A DNA stretch of 64,000 bases from Arthrobacter sp. ov407 (GCF_900102895.1 NZ_FNGD01000011.1:62001-126000); one strand, 5' to 3'; shown: positions 36,507 to 46,201, numbered from the stretch's first letter. Notes: generated from the sequence alone by a model not told the origin. Made by a program: numbers and translations.

Positions 36507-37361
36507 TCACTGTCCCGGGGTCGGCAGGGGCTGGCACGTGGGGCAGTAGTAGATGTCCCGTTCCTCCGTGTAGGTGCCGGTGCCGTTGTCCTTGCCAAGG
36601 ATTCCGCGGCGGATCGGGGTGCCGCATTTGAGGCACGGCTGGTGCTCGCGCCGGTAGACCCAGTAGCCGGGACGCCCGGCGGTGCGGCCCACGGGCACAC
36701 CCCGCGCGTTCAGCACGGTGGTCCGCCGGCCCGGCCCGAGGTTGGCGGAAAGCAGGACCTGGGCGTCGGTGATGATGGCGGGAAGATCCGGGACTGCGGA
36801 GACGGGCGCCGCCGGGTGGACTCCCGCGAGGAAGCAGGCCTCGCACCGGTAGATGTTTCCGATCCCCGCGAGCTTGCTCTGGTCCAGCAGGGCGACGCCG
36901 ATGGGCATCTCCGGTGCCGCGAGCAGCCGGCGTTCGGCCTCGGCCGCGTCCCAGTCCGGGCCCAGCAGATCCGGGCCGAGGTGCCCCACGATGGAGTCTT
37001 CCTGGTCGGTGCGCACCACCTCAAGAATGCCCAGAGAGAACCCGACGGCGTCGGCAGTGGCCGTGCGCAGCACGCAGCGGGCGGTGAAGCCGGGCTTCCG
37101 CCAGCGGCCCCCGGAGGGGTACACCTGCCAACTGCCCTCCATCTTCAGGTGTGAGTGGATGGTGAGGCGGTCCTTCGGCGTCGGGCCCTGCACGCGCATC
37201 AGCAGGTGCTTGCCGCGCGGGACCACCTCGGCCACGGTCCAGCCGCCGAGCTTCAGGGTGGCTAAGCGCGGGACCCGGAAATCGGACGCGACCAGTTCCT
37301 TCCCGGCCAGTACGGCGTGCAGCTGGGCCGCGGCGCGAAACACGGAATCACCCTCAGGCAC
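36507..37361 (-). CDS. Fpg/Nei family DNA glycosylase (Nei2-like)
   Basis: The 284-aa protein begins PEGDSVFRAA after a GTG start, so Pro1 and Glu2, the catalytic nucleophile pair, are present. It has an H2TH region (LLDQSKLAGIGNIYRCEACF) and a C-terminal zinc finger (CLKCGTP ... YYCPTCQ). It excises oxidised bases, with AP-lyase activity. It overlaps the lhr stop by 8 nt, so the helicase and glycosylase are translationally coupled, a conserved actinobacterial arrangement linked to DNA repair. Confidence 0.9.
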   Translation of the reverse strand: MPEGDSVFRAAAQLHAVLAGKELVASDFRVPRLATLKLGGWTVAEVVPRGKHLLMRVQGPTPKDRLTIHSHLKMEGSWQVYPSGGRWRKPGFTARCVLRTATADAVGFSLGILEVVRTDQEDSIVGHLGPDLLGPDWDAAEAERRLLAAPEMPIGVALLDQSKLAGIGNIYRCEACFLAGVHPAAPVSAVPDLPAIITDAQVLLSANLGPGRRTTVLNARGVPVGRTAGRPGYWVYRREHQPCLKCGTPIRRGILGKDNGTGTYTEERDIYYCPTCQPLPTPGQ

Positions 37362-40300
37362 GGATCCTCAGTCCCTTCGGGGTGGAGTAGGCCCCGGCCT
37401 GGGCGAGGGCGGCCGCCACCGGGGTGTCCAGGATGCCGTGGCCGTTGACCTTTTCCATGATCAGCTTGTCCACCGCGCCGCGGGTCACCACGCCCACCAG
37501 GGCCGTGCCGGCCGCGGCCAGGACGTCGGTGTCGTCGCTGAAGGCGAGCAGGGTCTTGCCGCCGCGCTCGACGTACAGGGCCAGGGCGCCGTCGACCAGG
37601 ACCACGAGGGCGCCGGCCTTCCGGCCCGGCCGGTGGCCCGTGCCGGCGTCGACGTTGAGCGCAGGCCACGGCAGCGCGGCGCCGTAGGGGTTGGCGGGGT
37701 CGGTCGCGGCGAGGGCCAGGGCCACCGGCTCGGCCTTGTGCAGCTGGGCGTCCTCTACGTAGGACCGGAGCCGGTCCACCGTGGCCGGGACGGCGAACTG
37801 CGCCGCGCCGAGGTGTTCGATGAAGTAGCCGCGGCGGCAGCGTCCGGCTTCCTCGAGCCGGGCCAGCACCTTGTACATGAGGCCGAAGCCGCCGAGGATG
37901 TTTTCTGCCATGACCGAGCCGCGGGTCACCACGCCGTAGCGGTCCAGGAGCAGGTCCGCGGTGGCCCGGGCGTGGATGGTGGGATCGAGTTCGGGGGAGG
38001 GCAGCGCGGACCAGCGACCCGCGGCGAGCGGGGGTGCGGGCGCCGTGCCGGTCACGGAACCATACCGGCCACCGGTCAGGCCCGGCGATCCCAGCAGGCC
38101 CGTGCCGTGCGACCGTCCGAGCCGGCTCAGCCTCGGTGCCCTGGCCCGCGGGGCACGCCCGACCTGCCGGTGCGCGGTGTGGCCGCCGGCGATCAGGGCC
38201 CTGACGGGGGCGAAGGTGTCGCCGGTAATTCTGCCCGCCCAGGCGAGATCCCAGAGTGCGGTCACCACATCCTGGTCGCTCAGCACGGAATCCATGCCGC
38301 CGGCAACCTCCGTCAGCTGCCGGAAGAAGTACCCGCCGCCGTTGTTCGTCAGGTGCTCGAGGAGCCGCCGCTGTGCGTCGCCGGGTTCGAAATCGATGGC
38401 GGGGTTCAGCGTCAGTTCGGCCGAATCCGCGAGGTGCAGGCTGACCCAGCCGTCGTTGCCGGGCAGTGACCCGGCGCCGGACCAGAGGACTTCGCCGGCG
38501 GCCATGAGTTCGTCCAGCATGGCCGGCTGGTAATTGGAGACGCGGCTGGCCAGGACAAGTGGTTCCCACGCGGAGGCCGGAATGGGCACCCCGGAAAGCT
38601 GGTCGATGGCCGTGATGATGCCGTCCAAGCCGCGGAGCGCGGACTGCCCGCGCCCGCCGGGGATCCGCACGTTCTGCCAGGCAGGAAGGAATCGGCCGTA
38701 CGCGGTGGCGTCCACGGGCTCGACCTCGGCCCGGAGCGCCGCGAGGGAACGGCGGCGCAGCTTGCGGAGGACCTCGGCATCGCACCATTCGCTCACCCCG
38801 GCAAGGGGAGGAATTACAGCAAGGTCGGCCGGGGCCGCCGCGTCGCCGGAGTCCTCAGCGCCGGTGGCCGTGCTGCCCGACGTGACTGCCGGAGGCGTAG
38901 CGTGCGGGCGGAACTCGCCTTCCACCACGCGGCCGTCCGCGGCCAGCCGCTTCAGCGCCGTGCCGACGACGGCGACGCCGAGTCCCAGCCGCGCCGCGGC
39001 CTCGGCGGCGGTGAAGGGCCCGTGCGTCCGGGCGTAGCGCGAGACGAGGTCACCGAGCGGGTCGGCGACCGGTTCGATGAAGGCCAGCGGCACGCCCATG
39101 GGCAGCGGTACGCCAAGGGCATCCCGGAGCCGGGCGGCATCCTCGACCGCCGCAAAGCGTTCGATTCCGCCGATGTTGACCTTGATCGCCCGGTTGGCCC
39201 GCTGCAGGGCCGCGAGGTGGGCAGCGGCGTCGGCCTCCGTCGCAGGGGTTTCGACGGGTAGAACCGCCGGGGTTTCGACATGCTCCGCCGTTGGCCCGGC
39301 CCCCGTGGTCTCGCCCGCTGGGGCCGGGGCCGCCACCGGCTCCAGGCGGGCGGCGACCTCGTCCGGCGCGAGCGGACCTAGGAGGCGCAGGAGGTCCGCG
39401 ACGCCCTCAATCCCGCGCACCTGGCGGTCCCGAGCCAGACGCTGCAGTTCGCGCTCGGTGGCCTCGATGACCTTCGCATCCAGCAGCTCGCGCAGTTCCA
39501 CGCGGCCCATGAGCTCATTGAGCAGGGTGGAATCGAGGGCCAGGGCGGCGGCACGGCGCTCAGCCAGCGGGGAGTCGCCTTCGTAGAGGAACTGGGCCAC
39601 GTAGCCGAAGAGCAAAGACTTCGCGAACGGGGAGGGCTGCTGGGTGGTGGTCTGGACGATCCTGAGCTCGCGGCGCTCCACCGAGGCGGCGATGTCTTTC
39701 AGCGCCGGAAGGTCGTAGACGTCCTGCAGGCACTCGCGGACTGTCTCGAGGACTATCGGGAAGGTCGGGTATTTCCGGGCTACATCCAGCAGCTGCGCCG
39801 AACGCTGCCGCTGCTGCCACAGGGGCTGCCGTTTGCCGGGATTCTGCCGAGGCAGGAGCAAGGCACGGGCGGCGCACTCGCGGAACCGGGAGGCGAACAG
39901 GGCGCTGCCACCGACCTCCGCCGTCACAATCTGCTCGATTTCTTCCGGGTCGAACAGGAACAACTCGGCCCCCGGCGGCTCGTCCTCCATCATGGGCACG
40001 CGCAGCACGATGCCGTCGTCGGCGGCCATGGCCGAGCCGTCCATTCCGTAGCGCTGCTGCAGGCGCTGGCCCACGGCCAGGGCCCACGGCGCGTGCACGG
40101 GCATGCCGAAGGGGCTGTGCAGCACCACGCGCCAGTCGCCGAGCTCGTCGTGGAAGCGTTCCACCACAAGGGTCGTGTCGCTGGGGACCACCTCGGTGGC
40201 GAGCCGCTGTTCGGCGAGGTATTGGATCAGGTTGTTCGCGGCGTAGTCGTCCAGTCCGCTGGCTTTGCACCGCTCGGTTGCCGGCCCGACGTCGGACGCT

Positions 40301-42501
40301 GCCAGTTCCCGCATGAACGCGCCGAGGGCGCGGCCCAGGTCCACGGGCCGGCCCAGCGAATCGCCCTTCCAGAACGGGAGTTTGCCGGGCTGGCCGAACG
40401 CCGGGGAGACCAGGACACGGTCGTGCGTGATGTCCTCGATCTTCCAGCTGGTGGCGCCGAGGGCGAAGATGTCGCCAACCCGGGATTCGTAGACCATTTC
40501 CTCGTCGAGCTCGCCCACCCGGCGCCCGCCCTTGGCGGCCGCGGTGGCCGGGCTGGACGCCCTGCCGTCCGCACTGGCACCGCCGGAGGTGCCGCCCCCG
40601 CCGCTGCCCTCGACTTCGCTGCCGATGATGTAGACGCCGAACAGCCCGCGGTCCGGGATGGTTCCTCCGGAAGTGACGGCGAGCCGCTGCGCGCCGGGCC
40701 TGCCCTCGATGGTCCCGGCGTTCCGGTCCCAGATGACCCGAGGCCGCAGTTCCGCGAATTCGTCCGACGGGTACCGCCCGGCCAAGAGGTCCAGGGTGGC
40801 CTCGAACGCGGAGCGGGGGAGTGAGGCGAACGGCGCGGATCGCCGGACGGTGGTGAACCACTCCTCCACGTCGATGGCGCCGAGGGCGGTGGCGGCGACC
40901 GTCTGCTGGGCCAGGATGTCCAGCGGGTTTGCCGGCACGCTGAGCCGCTCGATCTTGCCCTCGAGCATCCGCTCCACGGTGATGGCCGTGTGCACGAGGT
41001 CTGCCCGGTGCTTCGGGAACAGGACGCCCTGGGAGATTTCGCCGACCTGGTGCCCGGCGCGGCCCACCCGCTGCAGGCCGCTGGCCACCGAGGGCGGCGA
41101 CTCGACCTGCACCACCAGGTCCACGGCACCCATGTCGATGCCAAGCTCGAGGGAGGACGTGGCCACGACGCAGCGCAGCCGCCCGGATTTGAGGTCATCC
41201 TCGATCAAGGCGCGCTGGTCCTTGGACACGGAGCCGTGGTGCGCGCGGGCCAGCACGGGATCGGCGCCGGCGGTGCTGCCGGCCTGGGCCATCATGTGGG
41301 CCGGGGTGGCGGTGGACGTCGGCTGTGCGGCCGCGCCGGACGGCATTGCACTGGACACTGTTTTATTGGGCACTGTTTCTGGCACTGCATTCGGTACCGC
41401 GGCCGGTACGGCTTCGAAGTCCGGCGCACCGCCGCCAAAGTCGGTCCAGCCGCCGCCGGCTGCCATGAGCTGGCGTTCGGCGTAGATCTCGTTGAGCCGG
41501 GCGGTCAGCCGCTCGGCGAGGCGGCGGGAGTTCGCGAACACGATGGTGGACTGGTTGGCCAGCACCAGGTCAACGATCTTTTCCTCCACATGGGGCCAGA
41601 TGGAGGCCTGGGGCTGGAGTCCGGAGGCCGGACCGGAGTCGAAGGCCCCGGCGGCGCCCTGGAGATCGGACATGTCCTCCACAGGGACAGAGACGGTCAG
41701 GTCCCAGTTCTTCCGTGACGGAGGGGCCACAATTTCCACCGGCGCCGATCCGGCGAGGAACTGCGCCACCAGCTCCTTGGGCTCCACGGTGGCCGACAGC
41801 CCGATCCGCTGGGCGGGCTTGGGCAGCAGCGCGTCGAGCCGCTCCAGCGACACCGCCAGATGCGCCCCGCGCTTGGTGCCGGCGACGGCGTGGACCTCGT
41901 CGACGATGATTGTGTCGACCTCGCTGAGGGTTTCGCGCGCCTTGGACGTCAGCATCAGGAAAAGGGATTCCGGGGTGGTGATGAGGATATCGGGCGGGTG
42001 GCTGAGCAGCGAGCGGCGGTCGGACGCCGTCGTGTCCCCTGACCGGACGCCCACGGTAATGAGCGGGGCGGGCAGGTCCAGGCGTTTGGCGGTCTGCGTG
42101 ATGCCGATCAGCGGCGCGCGGAGGTTGCGTTCGACGTCGACGCCGAGAGCCTTGAGCGGGGAAATGTACAGCACGCGGGTTTTCCGCTGGGCTGCCTTTT
42201 TCTGTGCGGCCGTCCGGCGCCCGCCCTTGGCTGCCGAGTCCAGGCCGGGCAGGGGCTCGGGCTCGGCGGGGGCGGAGACGAGCAGCCGGTCCAGCGCCCA
42301 GAGGAACGCGGCGAGCGTCTTGCCGGATCCGGTGGGGGCGACGACGAGGGCGTGCGCACCGGAGGAGATGGCATTCCAGGCGCCGTTCTGGGCCGGGGTG
42401 GGCGCGGAAAAAGCACCCAGGAACCAGTCCCTGGTCGGTCGGCTGAACCGGTTCATGGCGTCGGCCGCGAGTGTGCCTCCGGCGAGCTCCTGCCCCTTCA
42501 T
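37354..42501 (-). CDS. lhr: Lhr-type superfamily 2 helicase
   Basis: The ~1715-aa protein has two RecA domains: Walker A APTGSGKT (55-62), DEVH box in TIIVDEVHAVAG, HGSVSK and QRVGRAGHQ. A wHTH-rich Lhr C-terminal region follows, with the DEAD/DEAH-Lhr domain order. It unwinds DNA/RNA hybrids in a 3' to 5' direction in repair. The ATG at 42501 is preceded by GGAGGA; an internal ATG at 42456 is an alternative. A Pro/Ala/Thr-rich insertion lies in the second helicase domain (AVPNAVPETVPNK repeats), and a further linker lies near the middle. Confidence 0.92.
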   Translation of the reverse strand: MKGQELAGGTLAADAMNRFSRPTRDWFLGAFSAPTPAQNGAWNAISSGAHALVVAPTGSGKTLAAFLWALDRLLVSAPAEPEPLPGLDSAAKGGRRTAAQKKAAQRKTRVLYISPLKALGVDVERNLRAPLIGITQTAKRLDLPAPLITVGVRSGDTTASDRRSLLSHPPDILITTPESLFLMLTSKARETLSEVDTIIVDEVHAVAGTKRGAHLAVSLERLDALLPKPAQRIGLSATVEPKELVAQFLAGSAPVEIVAPPSRKNWDLTVSVPVEDMSDLQGAAGAFDSGPASGLQPQASIWPHVEEKIVDLVLANQSTIVFANSRRLAERLTARLNEIYAERQLMAAGGGWTDFGGGAPDFEAVPAAVPNAVPETVPNKTVSSAMPSGAAAQPTSTATPAHMMAQAGSTAGADPVLARAHHGSVSKDQRALIEDDLKSGRLRCVVATSSLELGIDMGAVDLVVQVESPPSVASGLQRVGRAGHQVGEISQGVLFPKHRADLVHTAITVERMLEGKIERLSVPANPLDILAQQTVAATALGAIDVEEWFTTVRRSAPFASLPRSAFEATLDLLAGRYPSDEFAELRPRVIWDRNAGTIEGRPGAQRLAVTSGGTIPDRGLFGVYIIGSEVEGSGGGGTSGGASADGRASSPATAAAKGGRRVGELDEEMVYESRVGDIFALGATSWKIEDITHDRVLVSPAFGQPGKLPFWKGDSLGRPVDLGRALGAFMRELAASDVGPATERCKASGLDDYAANNLIQYLAEQRLATEVVPSDTTLVVERFHDELGDWRVVLHSPFGMPVHAPWALAVGQRLQQRYGMDGSAMAADDGIVLRVPMMEDEPPGAELFLFDPEEIEQIVTAEVGGSALFASRFRECAARALLLPRQNPGKRQPLWQQRQRSAQLLDVARKYPTFPIVLETVRECLQDVYDLPALKDIAASVERRELRIVQTTTQQPSPFAKSLLFGYVAQFLYEGDSPLAERRAAALALDSTLLNELMGRVELRELLDAKVIEATERELQRLARDRQVRGIEGVADLLRLLGPLAPDEVAARLEPVAAPAPAGETTGAGPTAEHVETPAVLPVETPATEADAAAHLAALQRANRAIKVNIGGIERFAAVEDAARLRDALGVPLPMGVPLAFIEPVADPLGDLVSRYARTHGPFTAAEAAARLGLGVAVVGTALKRLAADGRVVEGEFRPHATPPAVTSGSTATGAEDSGDAAAPADLAVIPPLAGVSEWCDAEVLRKLRRRSLAALRAEVEPVDATAYGRFLPAWQNVRIPGGRGQSALRGLDGIITAIDQLSGVPIPASAWEPLVLASRVSNYQPAMLDELMAAGEVLWSGAGSLPGNDGWVSLHLADSAELTLNPAIDFEPGDAQRRLLEHLTNNGGGYFFRQLTEVAGGMDSVLSDQDVVTALWDLAWAGRITGDTFAPVRALIAGGHTAHRQVGRAPRARAPRLSRLGRSHGTGLLGSPGLTGGRYGSVTGTAPAPPLAAGRWSALPSPELDPTIHARATADLLLDRYGVVTRGSVMAENILGGFGLMYKVLARLEEAGRCRRGYFIEHLGAAQFAVPATVDRLRSYVEDAQLHKAEPVALALAATDPANPYGAALPWPALNVDAGTGHRPGRKAGALVVLVDGALALYVERGGKTLLAFSDDTDVLAAAGTALVGVVTRGAVDKLIMEKVNGHGILDTPVAAALAQAGAYSTPKGLRIRA

Positions 42502-42620
42502 TCCTCCATCATGCCCTACCCCGCCGACACTATTAGCCGGGGCCGGCCACGGCGGCTTTGGAGAGCCGTGGCGGCCCAGTCGGTCCGTGGCAGGCGGGAG
42601 CAGAGACGGCGGGCCCAGTG

Positions 42621-43238
42621 TTACTTGGGCTGGAAAGCTCCGATGGTCAGCAGGTGGATCTCCGTGTTGGTGCAGGCGTCCCGAGGCTGCGCGACGAACA
42701 AGGAGGCGGTGTCCTCGGGCGGGTAAACCCGGAATCCTGCGGCCGGCGTCCGCTTGCAGTCCGGGTAGTTGGCGGCCTGGGTGTAGCGCAGTGTGGCGGC
42801 GCCGGCCTTGCCCGGGGCGAGCAGGACCGCGGTGACCGGAGTCGAGTCGTCGCGGGTGGCGGGGGCACCGATTGGCGCGCCGTTGGCCCCGGCGGTGAGG
42901 GAGACGCCCGCATAGCCCTTCAGCAGGCACGGTTCGGTGCCGGAGTTGGTCACGATCAGCTGCATGTAAACGCTGCCTGCCGCGCCGCCGCCCGTGGAGT
43001 CGGTGGTGGCAGTCAGGCTTCCGGCCTTGCACAGTGCGGGGCCTGCCGGGGCCACCTGCGAGGTTGCGGCTGCCGCGGAGGATGCCGTTGCGGCACCGGA
43101 AGTTGCGGGCTGGCTGGTTTCGCTGGCCGACGGTGTGGGTGGGGACGTGACCGACTGGGTCTGCGCCGAGCTGCCCCCGCAGCCGCTGAGCAGGAGGGCC
43201 GCCGCGGCAGCCGTTGTCACAACCAGTGCGTGCTTCAT
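42621..43238 (-). CDS. DUF4232 lipoprotein
   Basis: The ~205-aa protein has a lipobox (LLLSGC) ending the signal peptide at about residue 20, then a long Ser/Thr/Ala-rich linker. The DUF4232 core follows: GSVYMQLIVTNSGTEPCLLKGYAGVSL, with two cysteines in the mature domain and CTNTEIHLLTIGAF near the end. DUF4232 proteins are surface-exposed and uncharacterised. The start is placed at MKHALVV (43238); an upstream ATG at 43253 is also possible. It is not operonic with lhr, which lies 120 nt further on. Confidence 0.75.
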   Translation of the reverse strand: MKHALVVTTAAAAALLLSGCGGSSAQTQSVTSPPTPSASETSQPATSGAATASSAAAATSQVAPAGPALCKAGSLTATTDSTGGGAAGSVYMQLIVTNSGTEPCLLKGYAGVSLTAGANGAPIGAPATRDDSTPVTAVLLAPGKAGAATLRYTQAANYPDCKRTPAAGFRVYPPEDTASLFVAQPRDACTNTEIHLLTIGAFQPK

Positions 43239-43402
43239 TCGCTGAGACCTCATGGCTCAACCATTGTGCCCGCCGTTGCCTTAGTCAACGATGCCACGGC
43301 GGCGGAGCCTGATTGATGCCCGGATTGTGATTTCCGGGGCATCGGCCGAGGTCAACTCCTGTTACGGACCCCTGGGGCCGCGGCGCAGGGGAGCCGTTGC
43401 CG

Positions 43403-43543
43403 CTAGTCGGTTTCGGGGCCGGAGCAGTAGTGGCAGTCATCCGGGCAGGAGGCATTGGCGGCCCAGGAGTTTATCCCGGTTGCGATGCCGGATCCGGGGT
43501 TCGGTTGCTGCATCACGGCGGCCTGGCGGTCAGTTGTCAGCAT
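43403..43543 (-). CDS. Cys-rich micropeptide, 46 aa
   Basis: The ATG lies inside the last 14 nt of the upstream 81-aa gene, so the two are translationally coupled. The peptide is MLTTDRQAAVMQQPNPGSG-like at the N-terminus and ends with a Cys cluster in CPDDCHYCSGP: three cysteines plus His, spaced C-x3-C-x2-C, a possible metal site. No signal peptide is present. I do not recognise a family. Confidence 0.5.
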   Translation of the reverse strand: MLTTDRQAAVMQQPNPGSGIATGINSWAANASCPDDCHYCSGPETD

Positions 43544-43775
43544 GGTGGGCTCCTTCGGGGTCTGCCACGCTCAGTTCGAAGCCGTCGGCGACATGGAACA
43601 GCTTCCGGTGTCCGACCTTGGACACCACCCACACGACGGCGCCGTCGGCGGTGCGGTTGTCCACCCGGCCCGCGTGCTCGAGGCGGCCGCCCCGGCGGAG
43701 GTGGACGGCGTCGCCGATCTCGACGTCGTCCCAGTCTGTGGCGCGGCTCGAGGACCGGTTATTTTGCAATGTCAT
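43530..43775 (-). CDS. Small hypothetical beta-rich protein, 81 aa
   Basis: Starts at ATG 43775 (MTLQNNRSSSRATDWDDVEI), preceded by CAGGA. The core resembles a small barrel: GDAVHLRRGGRLEHAGRVDN, GAVVWVVSKVGHRKLFHVAD. No family is recognised with confidence; it resembles short KOW/SH3-like hypothetical proteins found in this group. Its 3' end overlaps the micropeptide start. Confidence 0.55.
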   Translation of the reverse strand: MTLQNNRSSSRATDWDDVEIGDAVHLRRGGRLEHAGRVDNRTADGAVVWVVSKVGHRKLFHVADGFELSVADPEGAHHADN

Positions 43776-44407
43776 GACGATTCCTGAACGGTTACGGGCA
43801 AACGAGGATGTGATCCAGCTAACCGTGAAATGGGCTGTTGCCTCAATGGTCAAGTGAATGAGGCGCTCCAGCTCTGTTGTGCAGGCGTCCATACGCTAGG
43901 GGCGCGGGTGTGAGTCCCTGCGCGCTGCCGGCCTCGCCCACCCGAGCGGTTCCGGCCTTCACGAACACCGTTGACTTTCCTACCGTGCGGGCCTGGCTTG
44001 TGGGGCAGGTTGCTGCGTCGCGGGCAGATCAGGGCGGATCCGGGCCATGTATTCGCCCCGATCTGCCCGATAGCAGCGAAGCGTGCCCGGCGCGGTTCAA
44101 GTCCGGCAATGACCAATGAGAGGCGGATTCTCCTAGCTCTATCGGATATTGGGCTACTTGAAGGACCCCGCACGTCGTGTCATCTTTGGCCTCGCTGCGG
44201 TTGATGTGCAGCGGCCTTGTCTGCCTCGCCTGCATGTGTCGTCCTTAGCGACGCGGAGATGATGGGCCGGCATCCCGGCGTCGAACAAATCTTGTCGACT
44301 CTTGCCATGCTGTGGGTCGTTTTGACTCAACTAATCGGGTCACGGTGAGTAACGCCGATTATGGGGCTGTAGCCTTGCGGAGTCATTCGTGCTTGATAGG
44401 GGGAATT
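43776..44407. other. Intergenic region with a long hairpin, no supported gene
   Basis: No frame here looks like a protein; the 107-codon minus frame at 43850-44173 is Arg/Gly-rich and unconvincing. The segment contains the strong inverted repeat at 44021-44069. A GGTTCAAGTCC string at about 44095 resembles a tRNA T-loop, but the arms do not pair. Confidence 0.3.
44021..44069. repeat. Long intergenic hairpin
   Basis: CGGGCAGATC (44021-44030) pairs with GATCTGCCCG (44060-44069). Inside, GGGCG (44032-44036) pairs with CGCCC (44054-44058), and outer GCTGC/GCAGC arms extend it. It is a stable REP-like structure without an obvious adjacent gene end. Confidence 0.6.
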
Positions 44408-44698
44408 ATGGAGTTAAAGCGTTCAGCCGGCGTCTTCGTGGCAGGTATTTCTTTGTTCTTTGGTGGCCCATTGCTCACCTTCGTTGGGGCAACTTTCGCT
44501 AGGTTGACTGGCGCTTCAAACAACGACGGCGGATTAGTTGCTGTGTTAATTGGCCTGGCCGTTCTCGGGGTGATCACTGGCTTTGTTGGGTTCATCCTGC
44601 TCATCGTGGCGGCGTATCGGGCCTTGGTTAAGATCGACGCCCTTCCCGTCCGTGTACAGTCCGCACAGCGGCAGAGCTGGCCTGCGCCCTCACACTGA
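44408..44698 (+). CDS. Small two-TM membrane protein, 96 aa
   Basis: The ATG at 44408 follows AGGGGGAATT, a strong ribosome binding site. Two helices are predicted: AGVFVAGISLFFGGPLLTFV and AVLIGLAVLGVITGFVGFIL. A basic C-terminal tail follows (RVQSAQRQSWPAPSH). Base composition is more AT-rich than neighbouring core genes. No family is recognised. Confidence 0.6.
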   Translation: MELKRSAGVFVAGISLFFGGPLLTFVGATFARLTGASNNDGGLVAVLIGLAVLGVITGFVGFILLIVAAYRALVKIDALPVRVQSAQRQSWPAPSH

Positions 44699-44803
44699 CC
44701 GCCTTGCAACCATTTCAGGTGCCGCGAACCGCGAGGTGTTTCCCGGTCGTTAGGATCGAGCCGACCGTCCTGACCATGAGCGTTCTCCCGAGAGCGAGGA
44801 TCC

Positions 44804-45508
44804 GTGAAAGCCGACCACTATGACAGTTTCGCCGAGAGCTACTCGGCGGAGAACGAGTCCAGCCTCCTCAACGCCTACTACGAGCGGCCGGCGATGATTG
44901 CCCTCGCCGGCGACGTCAACGGCCACCGGGTCCTGGACGCAGGGTGCGGCTCCGGGCCCCTGTCCGCGGCACTGAGCGCGAAAGGCGCGATCATGACCGG
45001 CGTCGATTCCAGTCCTGCGATGCTCGAATTGGCAAGACAGCGACTGGGCGCGACCGCGGACCTGTACGTGGCCGACCTCAGCAAGCCGCTCCCTTTCGCC
45101 GATGGCTCCTTCGACGACGTTGTCTCGTCCTTGGTCCTGCACTATTTGGAGGACTGGTCAGCACCACTTGCCGAACTGCGGCGCGTGCTGAAGCCGGGCG
45201 GTCGCCTGATCCTGTCGGTCAACCACCCCACGGTCAGCGTGGTCACCCAACCAACCGAGGACTACTTCGCCATCCGGCAGTACTCGGAGGATTACGAGTT
45301 CGATGGCGAGCCTGCGGTCCTGACCTTCTGGCACCGACCACTTCATGCGATGATCAGCGCCTTCACGTCGGCGGGATACCGCGTAGCCACCGTGAGCGAA
45401 CCAAAGCCATCTCCAGACACACCGCACGAACTCCTTCCGCCGCGCATCCTCACCGGCGAGAGGACAGCGTTCCTGTCCTTCATCTTCTTCGTCCTCGAAG
45501 CCGGCTAA
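44804..45508 (+). CDS. Class I SAM-dependent methyltransferase
   Basis: The 234-aa protein starts at a GTG. It has motif I VLDAGCGSGPLSAAL (residues ~42-56), the acidic loop GVDSSPAMLELARQ, DGSFDDVVSSLVLHYL and the post-motif VLKPGGRLILS. It is a UbiE/SmtA-like methyltransferase of unknown substrate. Single gene; no neighbour suggests the pathway. Confidence 0.85.
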   Translation: MKADHYDSFAESYSAENESSLLNAYYERPAMIALAGDVNGHRVLDAGCGSGPLSAALSAKGAIMTGVDSSPAMLELARQRLGATADLYVADLSKPLPFADGSFDDVVSSLVLHYLEDWSAPLAELRRVLKPGGRLILSVNHPTVSVVTQPTEDYFAIRQYSEDYEFDGEPAVLTFWHRPLHAMISAFTSAGYRVATVSEPKPSPDTPHELLPPRILTGERTAFLSFIFFVLEAG

Positions 45509-45805
45509 GGGTAGAGGAGGGACGTCAGAGCAAGAGCCGTGTAGTACGTTGGGACGCCAATTATCGCTGCGATCCACACTGTATGAGATTTTCCGCGTCG
45601 GGGGAGCGACTCAAGAGTGTTGCGGTGGGGGACCGGCTTCCGCGGCACTGGAACTTGCGCGCAACCAGCCGAGGCCTGCCCCCGTTGCCGGCCCGCGCAA
45701 GTGGCGTTGATGCGGCAAACCGGTAAGAAGGCATGCGAGAGTTATGCCAGCCCTTCGGGGTTGGACGGCGCCAAGGGGCGGATCGCCGCCGACAAAGGGA
45801 GTTAA

Positions 45806-46201
45806 GTGAATAACGAGTGGCATTTTCCGGTCATGATCGCGGCCTCTCTCGTTGAGTTTGTCCTTCTCCTTCTCCTAATACTCGGACGGGTTGCCTTTCG
45901 GCGCCGGATCCCGGCTGTCATCGCCGTGTCGCTGATCGTTGTCGTTGCCGGCATGTTGTTCGGAAAGTACGGGCTGCTATTCGGCCTGCCATGGTGGATC
46001 TACTATCCGGTTCCGGCGCTAATAACCGTCGTGTTGCCGCCCCTCGTCTTCAACATGACACGGAAGCGCACCATTCTCTACCTCATCCTTGCCGCTTTAG
46101 CGGCCCCGCTCATCCATGTGCTGTTTTCGTTATTCCTCGGGTGGGATGAGTACATGCCGTTCCTTCCCGTGCCCAGCCTGGCCGCCTTGCTGGGAGCATA
46201 A
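45806..46201 (+). CDS. Hypothetical membrane protein, four TM helices
   Basis: The 131-aa protein starts at a GTG with GGGAG 5 nt upstream. Hydrophobic segments are near 10-30 (ASLVEFVLLLLLILGRV), 36-50, 60-78 and 88-110. It also has a short charged loop (NMTRKRTIL) and a C-terminal amphipathic stretch. No domain is recognised. It stands alone. Confidence 0.6.
   Translation: MNNEWHFPVMIAASLVEFVLLLLLILGRVAFRRRIPAVIAVSLIVVVAGMLFGKYGLLFGLPWWIYYPVPALITVVLPPLVFNMTRKRTILYLILAALAAPLIHVLFSLFLGWDEYMPFLPVPSLAALLGA

Noticed and set aside
44085..44120. tRNA 3' end-like string GGTTCAAGTCC ... GACCA
   Set aside because: The T-arm pairs only 3 of 5 bp and no acceptor or anticodon arm can be formed upstream.
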